Shown: positions 27,247 to 36,216, counted from the first letter of the stretch. The stretch: DNA of 64,000 nucleotides from Cryobacterium sp. GrIS_2_6 (GCF_035984545.1 NZ_JAXCHP010000001.1:2356001-2420000), one strand, 5' to 3'. Made by a program: numbers and translations. Notes: generated by a model not told the origin, from the sequence alone.

Positions 27247-28736
27247 GCGATTTCTCCCGTCGCGGTGTTGACGGCCGAGAAGATGTCGGTGGTGAAGATG
27301 TCATAGACGCTCAAATCCACGTTCTCGACTGCCGGTGTGGTGCCGTCGGCGAGGCGCCGGGCGAGCATGCCTAGTGCGGCGGTGTCGGGGGCGTCTCCGC
27401 GCTGGATGAGCATGTCGGCAGCGCCAATCGCGGCGTTGAAACCAGCCGATCCTGAGGCAGCATCGACGGCGCTCAGGAGCCGGCGCCGGTTGGTGGCCGT
27501 GGCCGTGTCGAGCCAGTCCCGCACCGGCTCGGGGACGAGGGCTCGCAGCTGAGAGTGGCCCCAGGCGCCGGGTTTAGTCACCAGCAACGGCAGCAGGGCC
27601 GCGGGTTCGAAGATGGTCTCGGCCTGCACTCCGAAGGCCCGCGGGAAAGACCGCACCGGCGTGGAATGCTCGTCGAGGATCTCGACGACATCGTGCCGCA
27701 ACCCAACGGTGAGGGTGCGGCTGTGGAAGGAAGACCCGGCCGCGTAGGTGTTCCCGTCAATGAGTAGGTTCCCCTTCTTATCGGCCGTGCGGTTTTCATA
27801 ACGCACCGGGTCAAACCCGACGCCGGGCAACACCAGAGACGCCGCGACGTCCTGGGCGAAGAGCTCGCCGATGGGCAGGCCCTTGCGGTAGTGCACGGTC
27901 GAAGCCAACGCGAGGCACCTGGCCAGCAACACCTCGTTGAGGCCCTGCAGTGTGGCCGCTTCGGGCTCGGGGACCATCAGGTTGCGGCGGAGGAACCCGA
28001 CCGCGTTTTCCACGTTCCCCTTCTCATGACCGGAGTACGGATTGCAGTACCGAGATTCGGACCGGTAGTGCATCTTGAATGCACCGAACAGCTTCGTCTC
28101 GACGACCTTGGTGCCGACCCGCCGCCCGATGCCAGTGGCGTTATCAAAGACCAGATGCCGAGGCGCAGCGCCAATGTGGTCGAACACGGTGCGCAGGCCA
28201 TGGCAGACGCACTCGGCCGTTTCACCCCGGTAGGCCTGCACGAAACGCATGTTCGAGAACGGGAACGTGACGACGAAGATGTGCAGGATTTGCCGGACCC
28301 CGGCGATGATGGCCTCGGCCTGGCCGAAATCGACCTGCGCGGTCCCCGCCGGCCAGACCAGTTCTGTGAAACCTTCCCCGGCGTGCCGGTGCTGGGCATT
28401 CCACTTCCTGACGAAGCGTTGCACCGGGGAATAACTGCCGGTGTAGGTCTCCTCGGCGACGAGGCGGTCAAAGACCCGTTGGGCGGTGTGGCGTTGCTTG
28501 CGCGGCCGGCGCTGGTCCTCGCCTAACCACAGCTCAATCGTGTCTTCGAACCCGGTCAACACCGACCCGGCGGGCCGGGGAACGAGAGCTGGTGGCTTCG
28601 GTGAGTAGTCGTGTTGCCGGGTGTATTTCACTACCGCGTCGCGGCTGACTCCGAGCCGGCGGGCGATTTCACGGCCCGCAATTCCTTGGGAGTCGAGTGA
28701 TCTGATATTTTCTTGCACGGACATGGGTACCGTCAT
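27243..28736 (-). CDS. istA: IS21 transposase
   Basis: The 497-residue protein has an N-terminal HTH (IAGREIARRLGVSRDAVVKY) and a DDE integrase core: AQVDFGQAEA (first Asp), HLVFDNATGIG (second Asp) and GHEKGNVENAVGFLRRN (Glu). ATG 28736 is used because AGGAAG is upstream and the earlier codons lie close to the IS end. Intact, and in operon with istB. Confidence 0.95.
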   Translation of the reverse strand: MTVPMSVQENIRSLDSQGIAGREIARRLGVSRDAVVKYTRQHDYSPKPPALVPRPAGSVLTGFEDTIELWLGEDQRRPRKQRHTAQRVFDRLVAEETYTGSYSPVQRFVRKWNAQHRHAGEGFTELVWPAGTAQVDFGQAEAIIAGVRQILHIFVVTFPFSNMRFVQAYRGETAECVCHGLRTVFDHIGAAPRHLVFDNATGIGRRVGTKVVETKLFGAFKMHYRSESRYCNPYSGHEKGNVENAVGFLRRNLMVPEPEAATLQGLNEVLLARCLALASTVHYRKGLPIGELFAQDVAASLVLPGVGFDPVRYENRTADKKGNLLIDGNTYAAGSSFHSRTLTVGLRHDVVEILDEHSTPVRSFPRAFGVQAETIFEPAALLPLLVTKPGAWGHSQLRALVPEPVRDWLDTATATNRRRLLSAVDAASGSAGFNAAIGAADMLIQRGDAPDTAALGMLARRLADGTTPAVENVDLSVYDIFTTDIFSAVNTATGEIA

Positions 28737-29049
28737 CTGCTTCCTAGTTCCTTCCGGCGCGACCGCTTGGCAGTAGACACGTCGAATGGAACCTATCGGG
28801 GGGTGGCGGGCCCCTGTCTCCAACACGCTGGAGAGGGCCCCGGCCACCGGGTGATCTCAAACTCTGCGCATTCCCCAAATCCAACGTCGTGGAGGGGGAT
28901 TGCCTGGCCTGATTTTTACCGCTCTTTTGGCAGGAAACCAGCCGCTAACTTGGCCGGTTTCCTGTGCCGAAACGGCCTACAAAGAGTTGATCACACACAT
29001 GGAGGTCCCGCTTGCGGGCATGTCGCGTTATGGCATGCCGAGTGGGTTG

Positions 29050-29352
29050 TCACACGCTCGCGGGGAGGGCGGCCCCTGTGATGTCCAGCACGTCGAGTAC
29101 CTGCACGGTTGGTTCAGTACTTGGACGGTGTCCACCGAAAGCCGCATCCACAGCAGCGTGGATTCGCTGGTCAAATGCCTGGGGGCAGGCTTCCTCGGAC
29201 TCCCATACGTCGATATAGCGAAGCCCGCCATCCTCGCGGCGGACGCAGAGGTGAAGGATCGACCCCGCAACCGGCTCAGCGCCGAGGTTGTCCATGATTC
29301 GGCGGTATCCCGCTGTGTCAATGGGAACGTCTTGAATGAATGCATAGACCAT
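29050..29352 (-). CDS. Small ABM/dimeric alpha-beta-barrel-like protein
   Basis: The 100-residue product (MVYAFIQDVPIDTAGYRRIMD...) has a ferredoxin-like pattern resembling small antibiotic-biosynthesis-monooxygenase or YdhR-type proteins: beta strand, helix, GSILHLCVRREDGGLRYIDVWES, helix. The family is tentative. It is divergent from the TetR gene with 62 bp between, so it is a likely target of that regulator. Its end is 44 bp from the IS21 target duplication and the gene is not interrupted. Confidence 0.55.
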   Translation of the reverse strand: MVYAFIQDVPIDTAGYRRIMDNLGAEPVAGSILHLCVRREDGGLRYIDVWESEEACPQAFDQRIHAAVDAAFGGHRPSTEPTVQVLDVLDITGAALPASV

Positions 29353-29414
29353 ATCGACCCACTCCTTATTTGGTCCGAACTACAATCGGATGAATATGCA
29401 CTACTGTGATCCTC

Positions 29415-30107
29415 ATGACGACCGATGTCAATGCTCCGCGAAAATATCGCTCGACGAAGCGAGCCATGCAAGCCAAAACCACACGTCTTCAGCTCCTCTC
29501 GGCAGCGTGGACCCTTTTTACCGAACGCGGATACGTGGCAACAACGGTGGCGCAAATCGCGCACGCGGCGGGAACGTCCGTGGATACGCTGTACGAAGCT
29601 GTCGGCCGAAAGCCGGTACTGCTTCGCCAGGTCGTGGAGTCAGCGATATCTGGTAGCGATGAGACCATTCCCGCCGAACGGCGCGACTATGTGCAACGGA
29701 TCCGAGAAACGCCGGATGCCGCGACGAAGTTCCAGATCTACGCAGCTGCGATCGCCGCCATGAGCCCAAGAACCGCGCCCATCTTCCTGGCACTGCGGGA
29801 CGCTGCGCGAACCGACCCGGACTGCGCCGCCCTCCACGAAGAAATATCGACCCGACGCGCAACCAACATGCTTCTCTTCGCAGCCGACTTGCGCCTGACC
29901 GGGGCTCTTCGCCCCGACCTATCGGATGAAGTCATCGGCGACATCGTGTGGGCCACTGCCGGAGCAGAGCACTACACCCAGCTCGTGGACTCCCGAGGAT
30001 GGAGCGCCGAGCGTTTCGGCGACTATCTCTACGAAATGTGGTCCCGACTGTTCCTGGCCTCACCGGGCACTCACCTTGATCAAGGCCGCGTGCCGGGCCC
30101 ACCCTAA
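29415..30107 (+). CDS. TetR-family transcriptional regulator
   Basis: The 230-residue protein has an N-terminal TetR HTH (residues 23-67: AWTLFTERGYVATTVAQIA, AGTSVDTLYEAVGRK) and a helical ligand-binding domain. ATG 29415 (MTTDVNAP) is chosen over 29406. It faces the small ABM-like gene and probably controls it and itself. The next 336 bp (30108-30443) hold no gene, only the transposon end with its AGTTCGGAC repeats. Confidence 0.85.
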   Translation: MTTDVNAPRKYRSTKRAMQAKTTRLQLLSAAWTLFTERGYVATTVAQIAHAAGTSVDTLYEAVGRKPVLLRQVVESAISGSDETIPAERRDYVQRIRETPDAATKFQIYAAAIAAMSPRTAPIFLALRDAARTDPDCAALHEEISTRRATNMLLFAADLRLTGALRPDLSDEVIGDIVWATAGAEHYTQLVDSRGWSAERFGDYLYEMWSRLFLASPGTHLDQGRVPGPP

Positions 30108-30448
30108 CGCCGTTGGTCCTCCAGAAATGCGTTGCGGGCCCGCCGGAGCGCCGCTCTTCGCTCAGACACGTCTTGGGGCTTCGCGCCGACCTCGTGCATT
30201 GAGCATTTGAGACGAACCTTCTCGTGACCGCTGGGCCGGCACGCAAAGCCGCCCAGTAAAATTTCCCCATATGACCTGCCCTTGGACTAACCGCACCTCG
30301 GCAGACTTTCCGTCGGGTCCAGCTCGGCCGTCACGTGTGTCCGAACTTGGTCGGCAAAGGCGCACTCGTCCTTCATCGCAACTTCCGCAGGATTCCGCGA
30401 GTCCGACTCCGGCAATTTGTCCGAACTGGACTGTCACGCGACACGCAC

Positions 30449-30583
30449 CAATAAAATCTTGATCAGAGGCTAGTTCCTCGCGGGAGATTTCAGCCCAGAA
30501 TCACTCGTGGCAACATTTTGGCAACACTTTTCTGAGTGCTGACCTGATCGAAAGCCCTCAAAACGGCCCGAAATACGACCCAG
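30449..30583 (+). repeat. Second, diverged copy of the integrative element left end
   Basis: This 135-bp stretch aligns with 20576-20710, directly after attL, at roughly 80% by eye. Shared runs include GAGATTTCAGCCCAGAA, the arm-type site TGGCAACA-N3-TGGCAACACTT (30507-30528) and GACCTGATCGAA. Homology stops near 30583 where a transposase fragment begins. With the transposon removed it directly follows the attR core, as the left end of a second element in tandem would. Confidence 0.75.
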
Positions 30584-31022
30584 TTTCGTTGGGTCGCTCG
30601 GCGCGACGGCGCAACACCAGTTTGTGTCGGTCCCGGTACGACGTGGGCCCTTCCAGCGCGAGAGTGACCAGCGGCGGGTCCAGCGCCAGCACGATCTGAC
30701 GAACTGTGGAGTAGCTCGGCGTCGGATACCCCTGCTGCTGCGCCTCACCGGCGGTGAGCCGGTTTAGCGTTGCCAGGCTCGGGCTGGGTCTGGTCAAGGC
30801 GAGACGTTCGATAAACGCCACCGCTTCCGGGGCGCTGCGTCGCACGCCCTTGTCGGCCCGCGGATGCGCGTCCAGTCCGTCGATCCCGCGCCTGCGGTAC
30901 AGGAAATGACAGCGTTGCAGGGTTCGCTCGCTGATCCCGGCGTCCCTGGCGAGGGCTGCGAGAGGGACTTGATCCTCAACATGAAGTCGAAGGATCCGCC
31001 ACCGGTCTTGTCCGTCTATCAC
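30558..31022 (-). pseudogene. Truncated Mu/Tn552-type transposase (N-terminal part)
   Basis: The first ~145 residues match the N-terminus of TniA/Tn552-like DDE transposases (HTH: PLAALARDAGISERTLQRC; then a linker ending RRRAERPNET). The frame then runs into the foreign sequence GSYFGPF and stops. The whole catalytic DDE domain is missing, cut at about 30588, exactly where the homology to the integrative element left end begins. It belongs with the adjacent resolvase gene to one transposon remnant. Confidence 0.8.
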
Positions 31023-31788
31023 ACCTGGCTACATCGCTGAACTCGCGCGTGCCGCGTCGGCCACCATCTGGTGACGGTAAAAGGTCGCGCGGCTCCACAC
31101 CACGAGGCGTGCGGCATCCTCAGCGGTGCGCCCCTTCGCCCTGGCCTCCCGAGCCAGGGCCAGCTTGTCGGCGATCACGACCGGGTCCGACAGCGGATGC
31201 CCGAACCGGGTACCGTTCTGACGAGCCGCAGCGATACCGGCCGTGACCCGTTCGACGATCAGCTCACGCTCATACTCTGCGAGAGTGGCCAGCATGTTCA
31301 GCATCAACCGCCCCGTCGACGTCGCCGGGTCGATGCCGTCCGAGATCGACCTGACATTGATTCCTCGTTCGCGCAGCAAGGCGACCGTGTTCAGCACGTC
31401 CATCAGCGAACGAACCAACCGATCGACTCGCCACACCACGACCGTGTCACCGGACTCCGCATACTCCAGCAGCTTCTTTATCCCCGGCCGGTCGATCGCT
31501 GTTCTGCTGCCCGATGGGACATCGGCAAACACGTCTCGTTTTTGGACTCCTGCGATGAGCAACGCGTCCAGTTGCAACTGCGCGTCCTGACTCGACGTAC
31601 TCACCCGCGTCTACCCCAGTTATCTCACGACGCCCATTCTGACTCATAAAACCCGGCCCCGCAGCAGAATGAGACGAAACACGGCAAGACAACTTTCCAA
31701 GACACTACGCCTGGCGGAATGCTGCGATGTTCGACGAACTTTCCAGGACACGGGCTGATGTCTCAGAAAGCTGTACTTTATTGAGACA
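30584..31788 (-). mobile_element. Truncated Tn552/TniA-like transposon remnant
   Basis: The resolvase and transposase fragment are followed outward by 31605-31788, which contains GTGTCYTGGAAAGTT-type repeats (near 31693 and 31741, inverted) and a terminal TGTCTCAATAAAG (inverted, outer base 31788). The other end was lost in the deletion at about 30584. The 31605-31895 stretch holds no gene beyond these ends and possible resolvase sites. Confidence 0.6.
31029..31604 (-). pseudogene. Serine resolvase with nonsense codon at its N-terminus
   Basis: The reading frame encodes a small serine recombinase: a catalytic core with the VSTSSQDAQLQ nucleophile region, RVDRLVRSLMDVLNT, LATLAEYERELIVERV and a C-terminal HTH (ARLVVWSRATFYRHQ). 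Upstream codons in the same frame read CTG GGG TAG ACG CGG GTG, where the family has LGYARV, so the conserved Tyr is a stop. Only a GTG start at the Val before the catalytic Ser is possible, which loses the first beta strand. It is therefore probably inactive. Confidence 0.75.
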
Positions 31789-31895
31789 ATGGTCCAGCCG
31801 GGTGCGCGGGTCCAGTGGTGCTCGGTTTGCTGCTCATGATCGACCTGAAATCATGGGTGTCAGTTCGGCTCGAGGTCCGGAAATAGACTGCGAGC

Positions 31896-32885
31896 ATGGT
31901 CAAAAACGCACTCCGTCGACGCCTTCCTTTAGTGGCCGTCGGAATCGCCGTGGTGCTGTGGTCGACGAGCTTCGGAATCAGCAGCGAGGTCTTGAAGACG
32001 GCGTCACCAGCCGCGCTCTCGGTCGGCCGGTTCGCGATCGGCCTGATCGTCCTCGTCCCCCTCGCCGCACGTCGGCCACTGTTCGTGCGTACCCTCCGAG
32101 ACCCGCGTACGATTCTGCTCGGGCTCCTCGGTGTTGCGATATATTACTCGTTGACCAACGTCGGTCTTGAGTTCACTACTCCCGGCACGGCCGCTCTCAG
32201 CAACGCGGCGCTTCCCGCGCTGACCGCCCTGCTGGGTCTGTTCATTCTGAAGGAGCGCCTGGCTCCCCGCACGATCGTCGGACTAGTGCTCGCGACCGCC
32301 GGCGTCGTCATCGTGGCGGGTGCTGGCCTCACCTTGGACATCGGCGTGCTGCTCTGCCTCATCGGCTTGACGAGCTACGCACTCTATACAGTGCTTCTCC
32401 GCAAGGGTGTACCCGCCGAGCCCCAACAATGGGCGGCCGTCGGTCGACGGGCGACCGGGGCCGTTGATCCGCTCGTGCTAGCGACGGCGACCGCCATGTG
32501 GGGTACGGCCATCATGCTCCCCTGGCTCGTCGCAGAGATGGCGGCCGGCGCGGCCGCCATCCCGAGCGGATGGGGAGGTCTCGGCGGTCTGCTGGTCCTC
32601 GGTGTCGTAATCACCGCACCGACTCTCGTGCTATTCAACTACGGCGCCGAACGCCTTCCCGCCGCAGCCACCGGCGCGCTCACCGCAGCAATTCCGGCAC
32701 TCGGCTACCTCTTCGCCCTCTTACTTGGCGAACCATTCGACGCGATCACCGCACTCGGCGGCGCAGTCGCGCTCGTCGGCGTCGCCATCGCCTCGGTCAC
32801 AGTTCCCTCGACCGACTCGAGTCCGGCCGGTTCGGGCTTACCCTCACACGAGGACGTCGCCGCCGGCCCTTCGGCACGCGACTGA
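31896..32885 (+). CDS. EamA/DMT-superfamily metabolite exporter
   Basis: The 329-residue protein has ten hydrophobic segments arranged as two EamA repeats (about residues 10-135 and 185-300), as in RhaT/YdcZ-type drug/metabolite transporters. The first repeat shows TTPGTAALSNAALPALTALLG and the second TGALTAAIPALGYLFALLLGEP. Substrate unknown. The C-terminus is a hydrophilic tail. It stands alone among mobile-element debris. Confidence 0.85.
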   Translation: MVKNALRRRLPLVAVGIAVVLWSTSFGISSEVLKTASPAALSVGRFAIGLIVLVPLAARRPLFVRTLRDPRTILLGLLGVAIYYSLTNVGLEFTTPGTAALSNAALPALTALLGLFILKERLAPRTIVGLVLATAGVVIVAGAGLTLDIGVLLCLIGLTSYALYTVLLRKGVPAEPQQWAAVGRRATGAVDPLVLATATAMWGTAIMLPWLVAEMAAGAAAIPSGWGGLGGLLVLGVVITAPTLVLFNYGAERLPAAATGALTAAIPALGYLFALLLGEPFDAITALGGAVALVGVAIASVTVPSTDSSPAGSGLPSHEDVAAGPSARD

Positions 32886-32924
32886 TCAGAGAGCAGGGCA
32901 CTCGACAGGAGCGCAGTGCGCCAC

Positions 32925-32990
32925 CAAACAGTCATCAACGCCGCCACAAAGGGATGACAGAACGCCGCCACTTTGCGATCAACTCCACGA
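32925..32990. repeat. Possible solitary IS21-type end
   Basis: On the minus strand GTTGATCGCAAAG is followed by repeated GTGGCGGCGTT units (two clear copies and one partial). Such tandem GTGGCGNCGTT motifs behind a TTGATC end occur at IS21-family termini. No transposase gene remains. The rest of 32886-33232 shows only several GTCTCA motifs, possibly resolvase sites. Confidence 0.35.
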
Positions 32991-33233
32991 GTCGACCCAT
33001 CCGCGAAGGCCAGATTCAACGGTGAAGTAGATCTGCCCCCAATAGTGGCCAGTGTCTCGGTGGCAGTGTGATGCCGCGTCGCGAAACCTTAGGGACATAA
33101 AACGTCTCACGACCAAGACCCATGCCTCCTCAAAATCGGCGGAAACTGGCGGCCCAGCGAGTCTCATAACGACGTTGCATAACCGCCTGCTTGAATTGAC
33201 GTACTCACAGTAGCTATGAGACACCAGGAGACA

Positions 33234-33672
33234 ATGGTGAAGATGATCGGATACGCGCGCGTATCGACGCTATCAATCCGCCGACCGGCAAGAGGCCGAC
33301 CTTCTGGCCGCAAGTATCCGGCGCGATGACCTTTACATAGGCAGCGGCGTTTCCGGCGCTCAAGCCTCGCGGCCGAATTTCGATCGCGCGCTCGATGCAC
33401 TCGAGGCCGGCGATAGTCTCGTCATCACGACTCTGGACCGGCTGGGGAGATCGACGCAGAATATGCTCGCATTTGCTGAAGAGCTCCGGCGCCGCTGCGC
33501 CGGCCTCCGCGTGCTGAACCTTGGCGGCGGCAACGTCGACACAGCGACTCCCATGGGCTCGATGCTCTTCACGATCATGGCTGCACTCGGTCAGATGGAA
33601 CATGAAATAAGGCGAGAGCGCGTAGTCGACTCGATCGCCAAGCGCCGAGACGCCGGTCAGGATCTTGGCTGA
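33234..33672 (+). pseudogene. Frameshifted, C-terminally truncated serine recombinase
   Basis: The first frame reads MVKMIGYARVSTL; then about two bases are missing and the next frame continues SADRQEADLLAAS, SGAQASRPNFDRALDALEAGD, TTLDRLGRSTQNMLAF and LGQMEHEIRRERVVDSI. The catalytic Ser (ARVST) and the Arg motifs are present but in different frames. The frame ends at AKRRDAGQDLG without the C-terminal HTH. It is a dead resolvase/invertase of a lost transposon. Confidence 0.8.
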
Positions 33673-33735
33673 AGTGCATCGCCTCGCCGCAGCCGGCGAA
33701 CGCCAAGCCCGGGCCTCACTCCGAGCGCTCAGGGC

Positions 33736-34554
33736 TCAGTTGCCGTGTGCTTCGATTGAAACTGGCTGCCATTCGTTCCACGTCGCCAGGCGCGATTCGT
33801 AGTCCTTCGTCGCGATGTCGAGAGGCGCCGTGCCGAAAAAGATGCGCAGTGGCGGCTTCACCGCATCGACGACCTTCAGGATCGCGCCTCTAGTGGCCGT
33901 GGGGTCACCGGGGTTGTTCGCAGAGGGACGACTCGCCGCAGCCTTGCGGACATCGGCGTACTCAACCATCTGCTCGCTGCGCGAGGCTGACGGGCCCGAC
34001 CAATCGGTCGAGAAGCCACCGGGTTCCACGAGCGTCACGTTGATACCGAAACCCGCGATCTCTTGTGAGAGTGACTGCGAAAAGCCCTCGAGTGCCCACT
34101 TCGAGGCGTGGTAGGCCCCGACGGTTGGGAAGGCGCTGATGCCACCGATGCTCGATACCTGGATGATGTGACCCGAACCCTGTTCACGCATGATTGGAAG
34201 TGCCGCCTGTGTGATCCACAACGCTCCGAACAGGTTCGTCTCGAGTTGTGCTCGGACCTCGTCCTCGGTCAGCTCTTCAATCATGCCGAAATGACCGTAC
34301 CCAGCATTATTGACGACGATATCGAGCCGGCCGAAGTGTTCGGCCGCCTTCTGGACGGCCGCGAAGTCCGCATCCCTGTCCGTGACGTCGAGCCGGATCG
34401 GCAGGAAAGTTTCGCCGTACTTCTCAACGAGGGCGTCCAGAGTTTCCAGCTTTCGTGCGGTGCCCGCGACGTTGTCCCCGCGCTCCAGCGCTGCTTCTGT
34501 CCACTCACGGCCAAAGCCCTTGGACGCGCCAGTAATGAACCAGGTCTTGCTCAT
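33736..34554 (-). CDS. Short-chain dehydrogenase/reductase
   Basis: The 272-residue NAD(P)-dependent oxidoreductase has the Rossmann motif TGASKGFG at residues 8-15, NNAGYG, the catalytic Ser (VSSIGGI) and YHASKWALEG with the Tyr-x-x-x-Lys pair. It belongs to the classical SDR subgroup with ~270 residues; the substrate is unknown. ATG 34554 has AAAGGA eight bases upstream, so the longer frame to 34605 is rejected. Confidence 0.9.
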   Translation of the reverse strand: MSKTWFITGASKGFGREWTEAALERGDNVAGTARKLETLDALVEKYGETFLPIRLDVTDRDADFAAVQKAAEHFGRLDIVVNNAGYGHFGMIEELTEDEVRAQLETNLFGALWITQAALPIMREQGSGHIIQVSSIGGISAFPTVGAYHASKWALEGFSQSLSQEIAGFGINVTLVEPGGFSTDWSGPSASRSEQMVEYADVRKAAASRPSANNPGDPTATRGAILKVVDAVKPPLRIFFGTAPLDIATKDYESRLATWNEWQPVSIEAHGN

Positions 34555-34647
34555 GGGTGTTTTCCTTTCGATGACGTACGTGCACAGATAATATCCGGAA
34601 GGCAAAACCTTCCCGAATGCACAGGGTGTGAGGCTCTCGCGCCTTGA

Positions 34648-35268
34648 CTAGGTCAGCGCGGTGCTCCGGAAGAGATGCAATCGGCTGACGCCCCAGATGA
34701 TTGCAGCGAACACGACAGTGGCAACAGCGATGGCCACAGCGTAGAGCGCGACGACACCGTAGCCTTGTGCAGGGTTCAGGAACGGGTATGGCACCCATCC
34801 ATCAGTTGCTCCCCGGATGAGGACGACGATGATCCACACGATTGGGTAGATGAGCGCGACCCATAGTTTGTTCCACGAGAGGGGACTGCGGTCGCTGAAA
34901 ATCACCCAATCCAGGGCTGCGTAGAGGGGCAGAATCACGTGGAGAACGGTGTTAGCCCATGCAAGGGAGACGCCCCCTTCGAGACCGGACAGCAGAACGT
35001 TGTAGACCACCCCGGTAATGACTATGTAGGTTGTCGCACATCCGCGCGCCAATACCAACCATCGCGACTGGCGTTTCCCGGAGAAGGACACGAGGGCGGC
35101 GATCAGGAGAACGCTGACCAAAATGATGTTGCTTTGCATAGTGAAGAACCCGAAAAAGTTGAACGGGTTGATCGTCGCGCGAGTGGCTGTGTCGAAGAAC
35201 GTCGACACGATCGCCACCAGGCCCAGGAATGCGACAGTGAGCCGAAGTGCAGGTACAAGATATCTCAT
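34648..35268 (-). CDS. Pr6Pr-type integral membrane protein
   Basis: The 206-residue protein has six hydrophobic segments and the pattern of the Pr6Pr (FAR-17a/AIG1-like) family: NPFNFFGFFTMQSNII near residue 35, TVLHVILPLYAALDWVIF near 105 and YPFLNP near 150. Function of the family in bacteria is unknown. AAAGG lies nine bases before ATG 35268. It is 93 bp upstream of the SDR gene on the same strand and may be co-transcribed. The 368 bp beyond it (35269-35636) contain nothing I can identify. Confidence 0.8.
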   Translation of the reverse strand: MRYLVPALRLTVAFLGLVAIVSTFFDTATRATINPFNFFGFFTMQSNIILVSVLLIAALVSFSGKRQSRWLVLARGCATTYIVITGVVYNVLLSGLEGGVSLAWANTVLHVILPLYAALDWVIFSDRSPLSWNKLWVALIYPIVWIIVVLIRGATDGWVPYPFLNPAQGYGVVALYAVAIAVATVVFAAIIWGVSRLHLFRSTALT

Positions 35269-35636
35269 CTTTCGCCTTTGATCAGGGGTGCAGGTGTCAG
35301 GAAATCTGTGACGTGCTTGAATCCTAGAGGTCACGCCCGCCCGCACACGGAGCTCTCCGTCGTGGCGGCCAGCTACCGGACCGGTCATTTGGGATTTTGC
35401 CGCCGACGACGAGAGTCCCGTCCGGCGCGAAGAAACGGCGGCCAGACGAGGGTTCCGTTTCGGATGGGATCTGCGTCTGTGAACATTCCGGCGTAAAGTA
35501 CCACCGATTTATGCCCGCGTGCGCATCGATGTATCCACCCGCTCGTCGACGAGGGTGTGCAGGCCAGTTTCTGCTACCAAACCCATTGGGTCCAAGCTTC
35601 AGCTGTCGCTTCGGCTGGTTAGTTTCCGATGAGGGT

Positions 35637-35846
35637 CTACCCAATGCCGTATGCGCCGGCGACGCACATAATTGCGGTAGCGGTCCAGCCCATGGTTGCG
35701 GCGAGCTTACCGTTTCGGTATTTGCCCATTACGGTGCTGTCGCGGGAGATGAGCATCATCACGATCAGGAACGGGCCGGCGGCGATGCCGTTCACGATCG
35801 CGGAGAGCACGAGGAGGGCGATGGCGAGGTACATCACGCAAACCAT
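35637..35846 (-). pseudogene. C-terminal fragment of an Nramp-type metal transporter
   Basis: The 69-residue frame (AIVNGIAAGPFLIVMMLISR, then VMGKYRNGKLAATMGWTATA) matches the last two membrane segments of actinobacterial Nramp/MntH-like transporters. The remaining ~350 residues are absent from the flanking DNA. It is a leftover of a deletion. 35847-36123 holds no gene; a small hairpin GATCGTC/GACGATC lies at 35911-35930. Confidence 0.65.
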
Positions 35847-36121
35847 TTAGCGCTCGTCCGCCGTTTGACGGAGGGCGAAGATCAGGCCCCGATGATGCCC
35901 ACCCTTCTTTGATCGTCGTGCGTGACGATCGTCCAATGAGTGAGAAAAGCGGTCCCGGCCCGCGCGCTGCTGGTCCGAGCGCCAGGCCGAGACCGCACTG
36001 AAGCCGACGACCTCGAGGACACGGTCAAGGACACACCCCTTGAGGGGGCCACTCGCCTCAAACCCGGGGTGCTACGTTCAAATCAGGTGGCTTTCAGCTG
36101 CCGGCGAGACGGGCGTGAACG

Positions 36122-36206
36122 TCAATCGCACAAGGCACACCCGCCGTGAGACGGGGTCGCAAAGGCACGGGACCCTCGGGCCAGCCGGCCTACCGAATGG
36201 TTAGGA
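36122..36206 (+). ncRNA. Cyclic di-GMP-I (GEMM-I) riboswitch candidate
   Basis: The sequence matches the class I c-di-GMP aptamer: CGCACAAGGCACACC (consensus GGCAAACC), a stem closed by a GNRA tetraloop (GCC-GTGA-GAC), CGCAAAGGC (consensus CGCAAAGCC), and CAGCCGGCCTACCGAA (consensus AGCCGGGUUACCGA) with a second stem between. It ends about 10 bp before the ATG of a small frame at 36217, so translational control is likely. No diguanylate cyclase or phosphodiesterase gene is in the window. Confidence 0.75.
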
Positions 36207-36216
36207 CCTACACGAG

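Larger units (their letters stand above)
26153..28999 (-). mobile_element. IS21-family insertion sequence, 2.85 kb
   Basis: The ends TGTGTTTTGTCAAC (26153) and TGTGTGTGATCAAC (inverted, ending 28999) are imperfect terminal repeats. Subterminal repeats of the form CCNGCCA...GCG follow at both ends, as is usual in IS21. The element is flanked by a perfect 7-bp target duplication TGGAGGT (26146-26152, 29000-29006). It encodes istA and istB, both intact, so the copy looks young and potentially active. Confidence 0.92.
25923..30443. mobile_element. TGTC...GACA transposon (Tn552/TniA- or IS481-type ends), non-autonomous, carrying an IS21 element
   Basis: Left end TGTCGCGTGACA at 25923 and the matching inverted end at 30432-30443. 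Inside each end AGTTCGGAC occurs twice (left near 25940 and 25961; right, inverted, near 30340 and 30419), like multiple transposase-binding sites. The 5 bp before the left end (CACAC) and after the right end (CGCAC) differ by one base, and joining the flanks restores the sequence found at the left att site. It contains no transposase of its own apart from the nested IS21, only an ABM-like gene and a TetR gene. 25923-26152 has no recognisable gene. Confidence 0.72.

Noticed and set aside
35324..35644. 106-codon minus-strand frame upstream of the Pr6Pr gene
   Set aside because: It has no ribosome-binding site, atypical composition and no recognisable family. The region is treated as non-coding.
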